NCBI GenBank assembly: GCA_964351995.1
Contig: CAYGQE010000006.1
Location: 1-64,000, forward strand
Length of the DNA: 64,000 nucleotides
Direction: 5' to 3'
Source: SZUA-35 sp964351995
GTDB taxonomy: Bacteria > Actinomycetota > Acidimicrobiia > Acidimicrobiales > SZUA-35
The first letter of the stretch is position 1. Every line of letters starts with the position of its first letter. Below, piece by piece: positions 1 through 9,445 of the stretch. The notes beneath the pieces are model-generated. The model was given only the letters and a program-made list of their open reading frames with translations, made no database searches and was not told where the DNA came from. A program made the position numbers and the translations under genes.

Positions 1-125
1 ATAACGGCCGCTCGGATTCACGCTGCCGCACCAGGCAGGTGACCGACTTCGGCCCGATTGCGGCGCTGCAATTTCACAGGCATATCCACTCAACCGTGAC
101 ACCGCGATTCCCCGGCAGCCGCTGT
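1..125. repeat. Dispersed intergenic repeat, copy 1 (cut by window edge)
   Basis: Begins in mid-unit with ATAACGGCCGCTCGG, then GATTCACG, CGGCCCGATTGCGG and GCAATTTCAC, and continues with CAACCGTGACACCGCGATTC. The same ordered blocks recur near 2626, 12775, 13301, 14938, 17315 and 18573. The later part matches the block after 2689. No gene is supported in 1-379; the stretch 126-379 holds nothing I recognise apart from the ribosome-binding site of the next gene. Confidence 0.6.
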
Positions 126-379
126 GGCATCCAGATCGGTCGTGATCAAGACCCTCCAGATGTTCCAAACACGGTGGGCCGTCGATCTCAGCTTCGACAG
201 TCAGCCCTTCACAAAGCTGTTCGACCCCACGTGAGTCGGTCATTCGGAGTGAGTCCACGACCATGGTCGAAGAAAATTCGAAGTTTCTGAGATTTCTTTG
301 TCGAATTCGCGACAGTGCTGCGTCAACGGGTCAAAGGAACCGAATCGCTCGGTTCTCATCAACCCGGAGGACCGGCCCC

Positions 380-847
380 ATGAGCAAGCACCAAGCAATC
401 AACGCGACCGTCGAGCGCATCATCCCTGCCTCACCGCAGACCCTGTACGGCATCGTCACCGACGTTGGCCGCATCGGCGAAATGAGCCCCGAGTGTCGGG
501 GTGCCGAATGGGTCGGCAAGAGCCAGGGCGCCGAGGTCGGCGCTCGCTTCAAGGGCAACAACGAACTGGGCAAGAGCCGCTGGAGTACCAAGCCGAAGGT
601 CACCGCAGCCGAGGACGGAAAGGTCTTCGAGTTCAAAGTCCCGATGAGCTTCGGCCCGACCTGGCGCTACGAGTTCCACAGCGTCGACGGTGGGACCCGA
701 GTGGTCGAGTCGATGAGCCAAGACAAGCCTTCACCGTGGTTCATTCGCCGGGCCCAGAAGAAGGCGGGCGTGACCGACCGGGCCGCCAACATCACGTCCG
801 GAATGGAAACAACCCTCGCCAACCTCGAACGCCTCGCCACCGCATAG
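380..847 (+). CDS. SRPBCC-family (polyketide cyclase/dehydrase-like) protein
   Basis: A 155-residue protein of the SRPBCC/START-like ligand-binding fold. It opens with an ATVERIIPASPQTLY strand-helix signature, has a central WVGKSQGAEVGARFKG segment, and ends with the TWRYEFHSVDGGTRVVESM strand pair and a long C-terminal helix, which is the usual layout. Such proteins bind small hydrophobic ligands; the ligand here is unknown. ATG 380 is chosen because GGAGG lies about ten bases upstream and the reading frame before it has no family similarity. The next genes are a YCII protein and an ECF sigma factor, a grouping common in actinobacteria, so it may be a target or ligand sensor of that module (inference). 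Confidence 0.82.
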   Translation: MSKHQAINATVERIIPASPQTLYGIVTDVGRIGEMSPECRGAEWVGKSQGAEVGARFKGNNELGKSRWSTKPKVTAAEDGKVFEFKVPMSFGPTWRYEFHSVDGGTRVVESMSQDKPSPWFIRRAQKKAGVTDRAANITSGMETTLANLERLATA

Positions 848-919
848 CGCCCCTCCAACCACCCACAGAATCTCAACAACCCGACGGCTACGGTCGTCAA
901 AAAACAGAAAGCAAACACA

Positions 920-1279
920 ATGGAATACATGATCCTGCTTCACTCCGACGAGAGCGCCGCTCCCGACTTCGCTCCGGGCTCGCCCGAGTTCGACGAGATG
1001 ATGGGCGAATGGATGGCATTCAACGCCGATCTCGCGAAAGGCGGCCACCTCCTCGGTGGCGCCAGCCTCGCCCCCACCACGACAGCCACGACGCTGCACA
1101 AGTCGCCCGACGGCAACTCACACACCGACGGCCCCTACACCGAAACCAAGGAACAATTGGGCGGGTTCTACGTCGTCGAGGCCGCCGATCTCGACGAGGC
1201 TCTCGCAATCGCCGCCCGGGTACCGATTCCCTACGGCTCGTTCGAAGTCCGCCCGATTGCATTTCGACCCGAGGTCTGA
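920..1279 (+). CDS. YCII-related (DGPF) domain protein
   Basis: A 119-residue single-domain protein. It starts MEYMILLHSDE, carries the diagnostic DGPYTETKEQLGGFY segment at about residues 73-87, and ends with the VPIPYGSFEVRPI strand, so it is a full-length DGPF/YCII protein. The fold is ferredoxin-like. Enzymatic function is unproven in this family, though a conserved His/Asp pair is known from YciI. It lies between an SRPBCC gene and an ECF sigma gene with only 14 bases before the likely GTG of the latter. DGPF proteins are the hallmark neighbours of group ECF42 sigma factors, so co-regulation is likely. Confidence 0.88.
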   Translation: MEYMILLHSDESAAPDFAPGSPEFDEMMGEWMAFNADLAKGGHLLGGASLAPTTTATTLHKSPDGNSHTDGPYTETKEQLGGFYVVEAADLDEALAIAARVPIPYGSFEVRPIAFRPEV

Positions 1280-1293
1280 TCGGCCCATCGGAC

Positions 1294-2550
1294 GTGACCA
1301 ACGTTGACGCTGTACTCGCCCGGCTAGTTCGCCACGATGCACCCCGTGTGCTCGCGCTCCTGGCCGGGCGGTACCGCGACCTGCACCTCGCCGACGACGC
1401 CGTCGCCGACGCCTTGGCGGTCGCAGCCGATCGATGGCCCACCGACGGTGTGCCAGACAATCCGGGTGCATGGCTCAACCGAGTCGCCAGCCGCAAGGCA
1501 ATCGACCTGCGACGTCGCCTTGATGCTGATCGACGCCGAACACTCGCAGCGGCACCTGAGCTTCACGCTGACCCGAACGACACCACCACCATGAATTACA
1601 CCCAACTCATCGATGACCCAACCGGCGACCCGAACCTGCCCGAAGACCAGCTGCGGCTGATGTTCTTGTGTTGCCACCCAGCGCTCGCTTCCGACGCCCA
1701 AGTCGCGCTGACGTTGCGTCTCATCGGCGGGCTCACCACCGACGAAATCGCCGCCGCCTACCTTGTGCCAACACCAACGCTGGCCCAACGAATCTCACGG
1801 GCAAAGACCAAGATTCGCACCGCCGGCATACCGCTCAGCATGCCGTCACTCCTCGAGCAACGCCTCGACGTCGTGCTGAGCGTGCTCTACCTCGTGTTCA
1901 ACGAGGGGTACCTCGGCCGCGGAGACAACATCGCTCCCGTTCGAGTCGACCTTTGCGAGGAGGCGCTCCGTCTCACGCGATCGCTTGTCGACTTACTGCC
2001 CGACCATGCGGAGATCCACGGCCTCCTCGCACTCGAACTGTTCCATCACGCCCGACGCGACACGCGCCTCGATGACAACACCGACTTGGTCCTGTTGCCA
2101 GACCAGGACCGAACTGGCTGGCATAGCGAGGCGATCGAGCAAGGCAACGCCGCCTTGAGACATGCCATGGAGCTTCGGGCTCCAGGCCGCTACCAAATCC
2201 AAGCCATGATCGCCGGCTACCACACCAACGCCCAACACGCTGAGGACACCGACTGGGCCCGCATCGCCGCTCTCTACGACCGGCTACTCACCATCGACCC
2301 GTCACCCGTCGTGGCCCTGAACCGAGCCGTCGCGATCGGTATCGCCGAAAGCCCAGAAGCTGGGCTTGCAGCTCTACCGAACGAGGACGACCTCGCCGAA
2401 TACCACCTCTTCCACGCAGCCAAGGCCGAACTGCATCTCATGGCCGGCGACATCACCCAAGCACGAACCGCGTTCGCTCAGGCCCACCGATTCGCTCGCA
2501 ACGCCGCCGAAATCCGCCACCTCGAACGACGGCTCGCAGCCACCAACTAG
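1294..2550 (+). CDS. ECF sigma factor, ECF42/DUF6596 type with long C-terminal extension
   Basis: A 418-residue sigma-70 family protein. Region 2 spans about residues 8-75, including the AWLNRVASRKAIDLRRR helix. Region 4 lies near residues 120-175, with the family hallmark RLMFLCCHPAL and the helix-turn-helix GGLTTDEIAAAYLVPTPTL. The remaining roughly 230 residues are helical and TPR-like (LVFNEGYLG, RAVAIGIAESPEAGLAAL), as in ECF42 proteins, where the extension substitutes for an anti-sigma factor in controlling activity. GTG 1294 is the first plausible start after the YCII stop; the open frame extends upstream but overlaps the YCII gene without similarity. It probably transcribes its own DGPF cluster. 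Confidence 0.88.
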   Translation: MTNVDAVLARLVRHDAPRVLALLAGRYRDLHLADDAVADALAVAADRWPTDGVPDNPGAWLNRVASRKAIDLRRRLDADRRRTLAAAPELHADPNDTTTMNYTQLIDDPTGDPNLPEDQLRLMFLCCHPALASDAQVALTLRLIGGLTTDEIAAAYLVPTPTLAQRISRAKTKIRTAGIPLSMPSLLEQRLDVVLSVLYLVFNEGYLGRGDNIAPVRVDLCEEALRLTRSLVDLLPDHAEIHGLLALELFHHARRDTRLDDNTDLVLLPDQDRTGWHSEAIEQGNAALRHAMELRAPGRYQIQAMIAGYHTNAQHAEDTDWARIAALYDRLLTIDPSPVVALNRAVAIGIAESPEAGLAALPNEDDLAEYHLFHAAKAELHLMAGDITQARTAFAQAHRFARNAAEIRHLERRLAATN

Positions 2551-2625
2551 CGAGACAACACAACAAGCCCCAACCAGAACGACGAACCCAACAAGGGCGC
2601 ACGAGCGGAGCCTCCTCCGACGGAA

Positions 2626-2765
2626 TCCACTCGATAACACCCGCACGAAATCGCGAACTGTTGACCGGACTGACCGCACAGTTCGGCCCAACCGTGACAC
2701 GAGATAATCCCGGACGGCTCTGCTCGAATGCGCCGGTTCCCGAGTGGGCCGCCGGGCATTCGAGG
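2626..2765. repeat. Dispersed intergenic repeat, copy 2 (long form)
   Basis: Begins CCACTCGATAACACCCGCAC, then GTTCGGCCC and CAACCGTGACAC, and has a second half (ATAATCCCGG, GAATGCGCCGG, TTCCCGAGTGGGC) that is shared with the copy at 17315 and in part inverted relative to the CACTCGGGAACGG block of other copies. It occupies most of the gap 2551-2907; I see nothing else there except the ribosome-binding site of the next gene. Confidence 0.6.
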
Positions 2766-2907
2766 TCGGGACTATGCGCACGACCTGTCTGTTGGCCACC
2801 TGGGAATCCCCGCTCACCGGCGCGTTGACCGCTGTCAACCAGCGATAACTGAGCTGTAAGCACCCCGATTTACCTTCGTCATCAACACCGACACGGAGGA
2901 CATCACG

Positions 2908-4665
2908 ATGACGATGCCAGACAGCACAATGCGAACGACGTGGGGAGACGAGAGCCCTTCGACCCGGACAACTGAGCGACTACGCCTGCTGGTCGCACTG
3001 GCTTCAATCGGCCTGCTCACCGCTTGCTCCGGTAGCGACGAGTCGGCGAGCGACACAACCCAAGACTCGGTTGACACAACGGTTGTGGCCGTAGCCGAGG
3101 ACACCACGACGGGCACGGAAGCCGACGAGCCTGAGGCCGACAAACCCACGACCAACGGCCGGCTCTCTGCAGCCGACGCGACCCCCATCGCAGCCAGCGC
3201 TGAGACGAACGGTCTCAACGGCATCTTCGTGTCACCAGTCGATGGCACGGTCTACGTCGCTGCGGTGGGAGGCGACGAACTCACGATCCACGACCCCGAG
3301 ACCGGCGAGCTGCTCGAACGCCTGGGCCCCGAGAGCGGCGTCAATGCGCCAGACGATGTGTTCATCACCGACGACGGGACGATCTATTGGACCGAGATCC
3401 TGAACGGCCATGTCGGCATGATGACCCCGGACGGTGAGACCAAACGGCAGCTCGTCGGGCCCGGCGTCAACCCCATCACGGTGTCCGATGACGGTCGACT
3501 CTTCGTCGGCCGCATCTTCGTCGGTGCCGGCCTGTACGAACTCGACCCGAATCTCGAGGCCGAGCCGGTGCTCCTCATCGAGGATCCCGGCATCAACGCA
3601 TTCGACTTCGGCCCAGATGGGTTCCTCTACGCACCCTCGTGGTTCACCGGCGAGATCGTTCGCATCGACGTCGATGCCGCCACGCCCGTGCCTGAAGTCG
3701 TTGCGTCTGGCTTCACGCAACCCTCTTCGGCCAAGTTCGACGCAGCTGGCGAGCTCTACATGTCCGACTTCGCCACCGGCGAAGTCTGGAAGCTCGACCT
3801 GGAGGGTGGCGAACACGAGCTGATCGTCGACATCGAGGGCACCATCGACAACATCGCGTTCGACTCCGATGATCGGCTCTTCATCGCCGCCGGGGCAGAC
3901 AACCAGATCATTCGCTACGACGATGGCCGGATCGACGTTCTCGGCGAGTTCGGCATCGGCCAGCCCGGCGGTGTTGCGGTCTCGGCCGATGGCACCGTCT
4001 GGGTCGCCGACTTCTCTGCGATTCACGGGTTCACTCCGGGAGAGCGGCAACCAACCACATCGATCTACGACGTCAGCGGCGCAACAGTGGCGATCGATGG
4101 GGACAATCTGATTGCAGCGAGCGTGGCCGAGAACTCGGTCCAGATCATCGATCCGGCGACCGGTGAAATCCTGCAGGACATCCAGACGCTTGCCCTTCCG
4201 ACCAACGCCATCCGGCACGGCGAGATGCTGGTGGCGAGCCAGGCCGGGGCGGGCAACGTGGTCAACGCCGAAGATCCGACCGAGGTACTGCTCGACACCG
4301 TCGTGGGACCGCTCGGCATGGCATCTGATGGCACCACGCTCTACGTCGGCGACTTCTTCATGGGCAACATCTGGGCCGTCGGAGCCGATGGCGCCACACT
4401 GCTCGCTTCGGAACTCATCTCCCCCGAAGGCATGGCGGTCGACGGCGATCGCTTGCTGGTGGCCGAGCCAACGCTCAAGCGGATCACGGCGATCGACCTC
4501 GCCACCGGTGCCAAGTCCGTGGTGATCGACGGCCTCGACTACTCCGATCGCATCCCTCAGGATTACGTGCCCTTTGGCATGGTCGCCTCGATCGCTGTCG
4601 GCAGCGACGGAACGATCTACGTCTCCGACGACGGCGTGAATCAGGTGTACGCGTTCACCCGCTGA
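2908..4665 (+). CDS. Lipoprotein with NHL/SMP-30-like beta-propeller
   Basis: A 585-residue exported protein. ATG 2908 follows GGAGGA with good spacing. A basic segment, a hydrophobic stretch (LLVALASIGLLTAC) and the lipobox Cys near residue 40 predict lipid anchoring. An acidic, Thr-rich linker runs to about residue 90. From there to the end are repeated strand units of the kind DGTVYVAAVGG, DGTIYWTEI, DGFLYAPSW, AGELYMSDFATGEVW, DGTVWVADF and DGTIYVSDDGVNQVY. This is typical of NHL/SGL propellers, which can be lactonases, lyases or binding modules. No catalytic residues can be assigned with confidence. A strong hairpin follows the stop, so the gene is probably monocistronic. Confidence 0.83.
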   Translation: MTMPDSTMRTTWGDESPSTRTTERLRLLVALASIGLLTACSGSDESASDTTQDSVDTTVVAVAEDTTTGTEADEPEADKPTTNGRLSAADATPIAASAETNGLNGIFVSPVDGTVYVAAVGGDELTIHDPETGELLERLGPESGVNAPDDVFITDDGTIYWTEILNGHVGMMTPDGETKRQLVGPGVNPITVSDDGRLFVGRIFVGAGLYELDPNLEAEPVLLIEDPGINAFDFGPDGFLYAPSWFTGEIVRIDVDAATPVPEVVASGFTQPSSAKFDAAGELYMSDFATGEVWKLDLEGGEHELIVDIEGTIDNIAFDSDDRLFIAAGADNQIIRYDDGRIDVLGEFGIGQPGGVAVSADGTVWVADFSAIHGFTPGERQPTTSIYDVSGATVAIDGDNLIAASVAENSVQIIDPATGEILQDIQTLALPTNAIRHGEMLVASQAGAGNVVNAEDPTEVLLDTVVGPLGMASDGTTLYVGDFFMGNIWAVGADGATLLASELISPEGMAVDGDRLLVAEPTLKRITAIDLATGAKSVVIDGLDYSDRIPQDYVPFGMVASIAVGSDGTIYVSDDGVNQVYAFTR

Positions 4666-4707
4666 TCTGCTGCAACTCCCCTCACCACTGAGCCGAACGC
4701 AAGACTG

Positions 4708-4739
4708 AGGCCCGGAACCCGAGCGTGGGTTCCGGGCCT
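4708..4739 (+). terminator. Hairpin terminator after the propeller lipoprotein
   Basis: A perfect 13-bp inverted repeat, AGGCCCGGAACCC (4708-4720) and GGGTTCCGGGCCT (4727-4739), with a six-base loop, 43 bases after the stop codon. There is no long T-run, as is usual in high-GC actinobacteria. It insulates the following SARP gene. Confidence 0.8.
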
Positions 4740-4816
4740 TGACGTTCCCCGCTCCGTCACCGTCCCGCTGAACCCTTGTGCGAGACTGGGCGCTCGCTAC
4801 TCAGAGGGGCGGGACT

Positions 4817-7660
4817 GTGATTCGCGTGGATGTATTGGGCCCGTTGGTCGTGACCAACGACGGCGAACCGGTCGGCGTGGGCGGACCTCAACCCCAGGTT
4901 GTGTTGCTCACGCTGATCCACCACCTCGGCAAGATCGTCAGCTTCGACACGCTCATCGACACTTTGTGGGGGAACACCCCGCCTCGCAGCGCCCGCAACA
5001 GCGTGCAGGTCAAGGTCTCCGCTCTGCGCAACGCGCTCGGCCCAACCTTCGAACTCCGCACGGTCCCCTCCGGTTACCTGCTCGAGCCCGGGATCGTCGA
5101 CACCGACCTCGCCGAGTTCGAACACCTCCACACGCGAGCAGCAACACTGCTCGACACCGATCCCGCAACCGCCAGCGCTGCGGCAAGAAGCGCACTCGCT
5201 CTCTGGCGAGACGACCCGTCCATCAATCTTCCCGATACCGAACTGTTTCGGCATCGAGCTGCAGCCCTCGACGAGCAGCGTACCCACACCCGAGTCATGC
5301 TGATCGACGCTCAACTCCGCCTCGGCCACCACACCGAGTGCTGTCCGGAGGTGGAGGCCCTCGCCGAGGAACACCCTTTCCGGGAAGACATCCGCTGTCT
5401 CCACCTTCTTGCGCTCTATCGCTCCTCGCGCCAGACCGAGGCGCTCCGGGCATTCCGCACCACCCGCGAACTCCTGATCGAAGAGCTCGGGATCGAGCCG
5501 GGATCAGTTCTGCAGACCCTGCACCGCCGCATCCTGGAACAGGACGAGACTCTCCACCTCGACACGACACCGCAGACACGTGCTCCCATTGCTTCGACGG
5601 CGCGCGAGCCGACCACGATCCGCAAGGACAACCTGCGTTCTGAACGAGACACGTTCATCGAGCGGCCCGAGATCGATCAGATCGTCGGGCTGCTCCGGCC
5701 CGGGCAGCCGATCACGGTTGTCGGGACCGGGGGCATCGGCAAGAGCCGCTGCGTCGCCGCCGTGGCCAGACGGTGCCGAGATGACGAGCAGTTCGCTGAC
5801 GGTGTCTGGATCGTCGACCTGGCTCCGCTTCCCGATGACACCGACGACATCGGAGCAGCCGTTGCCAGCGCCATGGGATTGGGGCGCCTCCCCGAAGCAT
5901 CACCCACCGAAGGCGTCATCAGCTATCTCGCAAGCCGACACGCGCTGGTCGTGCTGGACAACTGCGAGCATGTTGCCGACGCAGCGGCTCGATTCATCCG
6001 AGGCATTCTCGATGGGGCACCAGCGACCGCCGTTCTCGTCGCGAGTCGAGTTCGGTTGAGCGTCTTCCCAGAAAGCCTCGTGACGATCGAGAGCCTCTCT
6101 GACGACGCCGCCCTTCACTTGTTGAACACCCGAGTCGCCGAAGCGGGAGCTCAAACCTTCCCGCTCGACGATTGCCTGGAACTGTGCGCGATGCTCGACA
6201 ACTACCCACTGGCGATCGAGCTCGCCGCTGCCCGCACGACGACGATGTCCGCGGCCGAGATCGTCGCACGGCTGGCTCAACAACCCTCGTTGCTTCGCGC
6301 ACGAAGCGCGCGAGATCCATCGGGCACGCGACGTCACGCCGACCTCGCCACGGCGCTCGACTGGTCGCTGGCTCAACTCTCTCCCCGAGCGCGCGACACC
6401 CTGACCCGGGCAACCGTCTTCGTCAGTGATTTCGACCTTGCGAGCGCCGAAGCCATCCTGTCGAGCGCCGACGTCAGCACGATCGACGTCGTCGACGATC
6501 TCGGTGAACTCGTCGAGCACCATTTGGTCACCCGAGAACACGGCCGAGCCCGGTTCCGGCTGCTCGAACCCATTCGTCAACATCTGCATCCCGGCGTTCC
6601 CAGCGAGACCGAGCAACGCTACGGAGAGTACTTCGCAGCCTTCACAACAGATGCGGCAGACGGATTGCAAGGCCCACGCGAGGCGGTGTGGTGGGACCGA
6701 CTTCGGAGGGAGCTTCCGCACGTCCAACAGATGGTGCGCTGGGCCGCCGATCGTGGCGATGTCGAACTACTCGACCCGATGTTCACTGCCCTCGTCCCGA
6801 TCATCGTCGATCATCCAGCGCTCGGCGAAGCAGCGGTCGACGCGTTGCGTCGGCTGGGGTGCGACGTGATCGAGGCTCCAGGCGTTGCCTTGGGTGTCGC
6901 GACCCATTGCGTCAACATCGGCGAGTGGGGCCGATGCGCAGAGATCCTCGAACTGGTCGAACCCGTCATGTGCCAGCCGAAACTCCGGACGGCGTCGTAT
7001 GCGGTCAGGGTCCTCGCCGAGCCGCATGAACGGTCATGGGTGACGCTGTTTCACGACGCGGCGATCGAAAGCCACGATCTGCTGGCGCTAGCAACAGCGA
7101 AGATCTTGCGCGGTGATGCAGACATGTTGTCGAACGCCGATGCATTGGCGAATCCGTCGAGACAGGTGCTCGCCCGCATGCTTCTGTCGACCAAGACAAC
7201 CGACGGAACAGCTCCGGAATCCAGAGCCAACAAGGCCGAGCTCTATCGCCTCGCCATGATCTCCAACAATGAAAAGACGATCATCAACGGCCTGACGTTC
7301 ATGGCCTTCCAGCACTGCTACGACAACGAGCCCCGACGGGCTGGCCCGCTGGCGATCGACATGATCGAACGAGTCATTCGTTTGCGCTCGCCTGGTTTCA
7401 TCTGGCACAGCGTCGACAGCGTCGCCTCCATGCTGGCGATGCTGGGCATCGAACCGTTCACTTCTGTGACGTTGTGGGCCGGCATCGATGCCCATCCGAC
7501 CCATGCCACGTGGTATCGAAACCCGAAGTGGCCAGACGCCGTCGCCGCACAACTCACCGAAGACGAGAGGGCGACAGCGCAGCTCGAAGGGGTGAAGCTG
7601 AGTGCCGACGAGGCCGCCCGCTTGGCTCTCAAGGCTGCGGAGACCATCGCGTCTCTTTGA
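4817..7660 (+). CDS. SARP/AfsR-type transcriptional regulator with NTPase domain
   Basis: A 947-residue regulator. Residues 1-95 form an OmpR-like winged helix (VDVLGPLVV start; NSVQVKVSALRNALG recognition region). Residues 98-245 are a bacterial transcriptional activation (BTAD) domain ending in EELGIEPG. An NB-ARC/STAND NTPase follows, with Walker A GTGGIGKS (Lys309) and Walker B ALVVLDNCEH near 376-385. The C-terminal 350 residues are helical, without clear TPR motifs. GTG 4817 is preferred over the ATG 13 codons upstream because GAGGGGCGGG precedes it and family members start at the DVLGP strand. Such proteins usually activate neighbouring clusters, but no biosynthetic cluster is visible here, so its target is unknown. 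Confidence 0.87.
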   Translation: MIRVDVLGPLVVTNDGEPVGVGGPQPQVVLLTLIHHLGKIVSFDTLIDTLWGNTPPRSARNSVQVKVSALRNALGPTFELRTVPSGYLLEPGIVDTDLAEFEHLHTRAATLLDTDPATASAAARSALALWRDDPSINLPDTELFRHRAAALDEQRTHTRVMLIDAQLRLGHHTECCPEVEALAEEHPFREDIRCLHLLALYRSSRQTEALRAFRTTRELLIEELGIEPGSVLQTLHRRILEQDETLHLDTTPQTRAPIASTAREPTTIRKDNLRSERDTFIERPEIDQIVGLLRPGQPITVVGTGGIGKSRCVAAVARRCRDDEQFADGVWIVDLAPLPDDTDDIGAAVASAMGLGRLPEASPTEGVISYLASRHALVVLDNCEHVADAAARFIRGILDGAPATAVLVASRVRLSVFPESLVTIESLSDDAALHLLNTRVAEAGAQTFPLDDCLELCAMLDNYPLAIELAAARTTTMSAAEIVARLAQQPSLLRARSARDPSGTRRHADLATALDWSLAQLSPRARDTLTRATVFVSDFDLASAEAILSSADVSTIDVVDDLGELVEHHLVTREHGRARFRLLEPIRQHLHPGVPSETEQRYGEYFAAFTTDAADGLQGPREAVWWDRLRRELPHVQQMVRWAADRGDVELLDPMFTALVPIIVDHPALGEAAVDALRRLGCDVIEAPGVALGVATHCVNIGEWGRCAEILELVEPVMCQPKLRTASYAVRVLAEPHERSWVTLFHDAAIESHDLLALATAKILRGDADMLSNADALANPSRQVLARMLLSTKTTDGTAPESRANKAELYRLAMISNNEKTIINGLTFMAFQHCYDNEPRRAGPLAIDMIERVIRLRSPGFIWHSVDSVASMLAMLGIEPFTSVTLWAGIDAHPTHATWYRNPKWPDAVAAQLTEDERATAQLEGVKLSADEAARLALKAAETIASL

Positions 7661-7715
7661 CCGGTCGCCGCAACTCGGTTGCCAACGGCCGCACGCCGGG
7701 CTGGAATCATTGGTC

Positions 7716-8075
7716 ATGACCGAGTCCGAGCTGCCTGCGATGGAACAGCTCGGGACCTTTCTGGCCGACCGCCACGGGCAGCCTGTTGAGGTTCTCGCTC
7801 CGCTCGATGGAGGGTTCTGGTCGACGGCTTACGGGTACGAGGTCGGTGAACATCACTTCCTGCACAGGAGCAAGGCATGGGACCGGATCGCACATCTCGG
7901 AACGATCGATGCCAGGCCCGATGGTGTGCGGAGGACGGTGTTCCTGCCCGCAGGTCTCGCCGGGGCTGAGGTGCTCATCGCCGACGCCTTGCTGAGTGGA
8001 TCCACCGGATCGATTTGCAGGGTTGCATTCCTGGATACCTGTCAACCGAGGCTGTCACCCGTGACAACCTGGTGA
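7716..8075 (+). pseudogene. Truncated phosphotransferase-like fragment
   Basis: An open frame of 119 residues. The first 45-50 residues (VEVLAPLDGGFWSTAYGYEV, then EHHFLHR) resemble the N-terminal nucleotide-binding lobe of aminoglycoside/choline-kinase-type phosphotransferases. The catalytic HGD loop and the DxD metal site, expected some 150 residues later, are absent. The downstream residues match nothing I know, and the frame runs 34 bases into the end of the opposite serine hydrolase gene. It is best read as a remnant with an internal deletion; an unrelated small orphan gene cannot be excluded. Confidence 0.5.
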
Positions 8076-9286
8076 ACCAGCGGGTTCAGGGTTCCGCCGA
8101 CGAAGGCCAGGGACGGCTCGTTGTTCTCGACGATCAGGTAGGCGGCGTAGCCGTCATCGAGGTCGAGCCAGGCGAATGCTCCCCATGTCCCTGAGATGAA
8201 GACCTGACCGGTTGCTCGCTGTGTCCACCAGCCCAAGCCGTATCCAAGACCAGGATCCCATGCGTCGCCGTCGTAGACGTCACCGATTCGGTCGGTGTGC
8301 ATGAGGTCGAGCGATGCTTGCGAGAGCACCTGCTGATCCCCGCACATGCCGCCGTTGAGATGCATCGAGAGCAGAGTTCCGTAGTCGGCGACATTGATGT
8401 AGGCCCCTCCTTCGATCATGGGATTCAGCGAGGCGTTCACATTCGCCCGGTCACCGTCGAACCAGGTGGGATAGCTGAAGACGTCCCCTTCGAAGTTGCC
8501 GGCGCTCGCATAGCCCAGGGAGCTGACACCGCAGGGTTCGATGTAAATGTCGTTGATCAAGTCGTCCCAAGTGGCGCCAAACGCCGTCTCGGCGACCGCT
8601 CCGGACACTTGCCATTGGCCACCGCCATAGCGGAACTCGGTGTCGGGCAGCGCCACGGTGGCATCGTCGGCGTCGGTCGACATGATCGCCTCGCCACAAC
8701 TCACCAGATCGGTTTCGGCCTCGGTCTGACACGGATATGGCTGCTCGTTGTTGCCCGGCACGAGCCCTGAACTGTTCGAAAGCAGTTGGGCCGTGGTGAT
8801 GTCGGGGTTGCCAGCTGCCCAGTCGGCGAAGCCAGCGATCGGCGAGTCGATGTCGAGCAGGCCATCGTCTTGGGCCCGCAGCAACACCCCGGCTGAGATC
8901 ATCTTCGATGCGGAAGCGATCATGCTGACGCGATCGGCGTCGAACTCGCCGAAATACTCCTCGTAGAGCGCACCTGAGTCACGGTCAACGACAATGAAGC
9001 CAGCCCCGTTGAGGCCGTTGTTGGTCACGAACAGCTCGATCGCCGATGTGACATCGTCGAAGCCCGGCTCGACGGGTACCGGTTCGGCTTCGGTTGTTGG
9101 CGTGGCCGCTGTTGTCGTGGGTGCCTCGGTCGTCGCTGCGACCTCCGACGTCGTGGTCTCGATACCGGCCGAAGCTTCTTGGCTATTGCCACTTCCGCAA
9201 GCTGCCGCCAACAGTGCGAAGGCGGCAAGCGACACGCTCACTTGCTTCCCTCGTATGGTCCGGCTCGGGCGCGTTGAACTCGTCAT
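8042..9286 (-). CDS. Lipoprotein serine hydrolase (class C beta-lactamase/penicillin-binding family)
   Basis: A 414-residue lipoprotein. ATG 9286 follows AAGGAG at seven bases. The signal LAAFALLAAAC places the lipid-carrying Cys at residue 30, followed by a Thr/Glu-rich linker to about 75. The catalytic SxxK motif is SASK (Ser125, Lys128), and a FRYGGGQW segment fits the Tyr-containing second motif in a variant form (YGG rather than YxN). Length and layout match the beta-lactamase-related serine hydrolases (PF00144: D-alanyl-carboxypeptidases, esterases) rather than a true resistance enzyme. It acts on the outer face of the membrane. It stands alone, upstream of and co-oriented with no clear operon partner. 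Confidence 0.85.
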   Translation of the reverse strand: MTSSTRPSRTIRGKQVSVSLAAFALLAAACGSGNSQEASAGIETTTSEVAATTEAPTTTAATPTTEAEPVPVEPGFDDVTSAIELFVTNNGLNGAGFIVVDRDSGALYEEYFGEFDADRVSMIASASKMISAGVLLRAQDDGLLDIDSPIAGFADWAAGNPDITTAQLLSNSSGLVPGNNEQPYPCQTEAETDLVSCGEAIMSTDADDATVALPDTEFRYGGGQWQVSGAVAETAFGATWDDLINDIYIEPCGVSSLGYASAGNFEGDVFSYPTWFDGDRANVNASLNPMIEGGAYINVADYGTLLSMHLNGGMCGDQQVLSQASLDLMHTDRIGDVYDGDAWDPGLGYGLGWWTQRATGQVFISGTWGAFAWLDLDDGYAAYLIVENNEPSLAFVGGTLNPLVHQVVTGDSLG

Positions 9287-9445
9287 GCCATGACTCCTTG
9301 TCATTGTTGGGATACGAATCGGCCGGGCGAGGATCGCCATCGGTCACGCTCGGCACTCCCAAGGGGTTTGTCACCCTTCACTCGTTTGAGGAGCGGTAAT
9401 CCTTCGGACCGTTCGGAGAAATTCCGAAGTCTTGAGTGGAGCGAA

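Noticed and set aside
298..1293. Long open frame running into the ECF sigma gene from upstream
   Set aside because: It overlaps the SRPBCC and YCII genes, has Arg/Pro-rich low-complexity translation and no family similarity; only the part from 1294 is coding.
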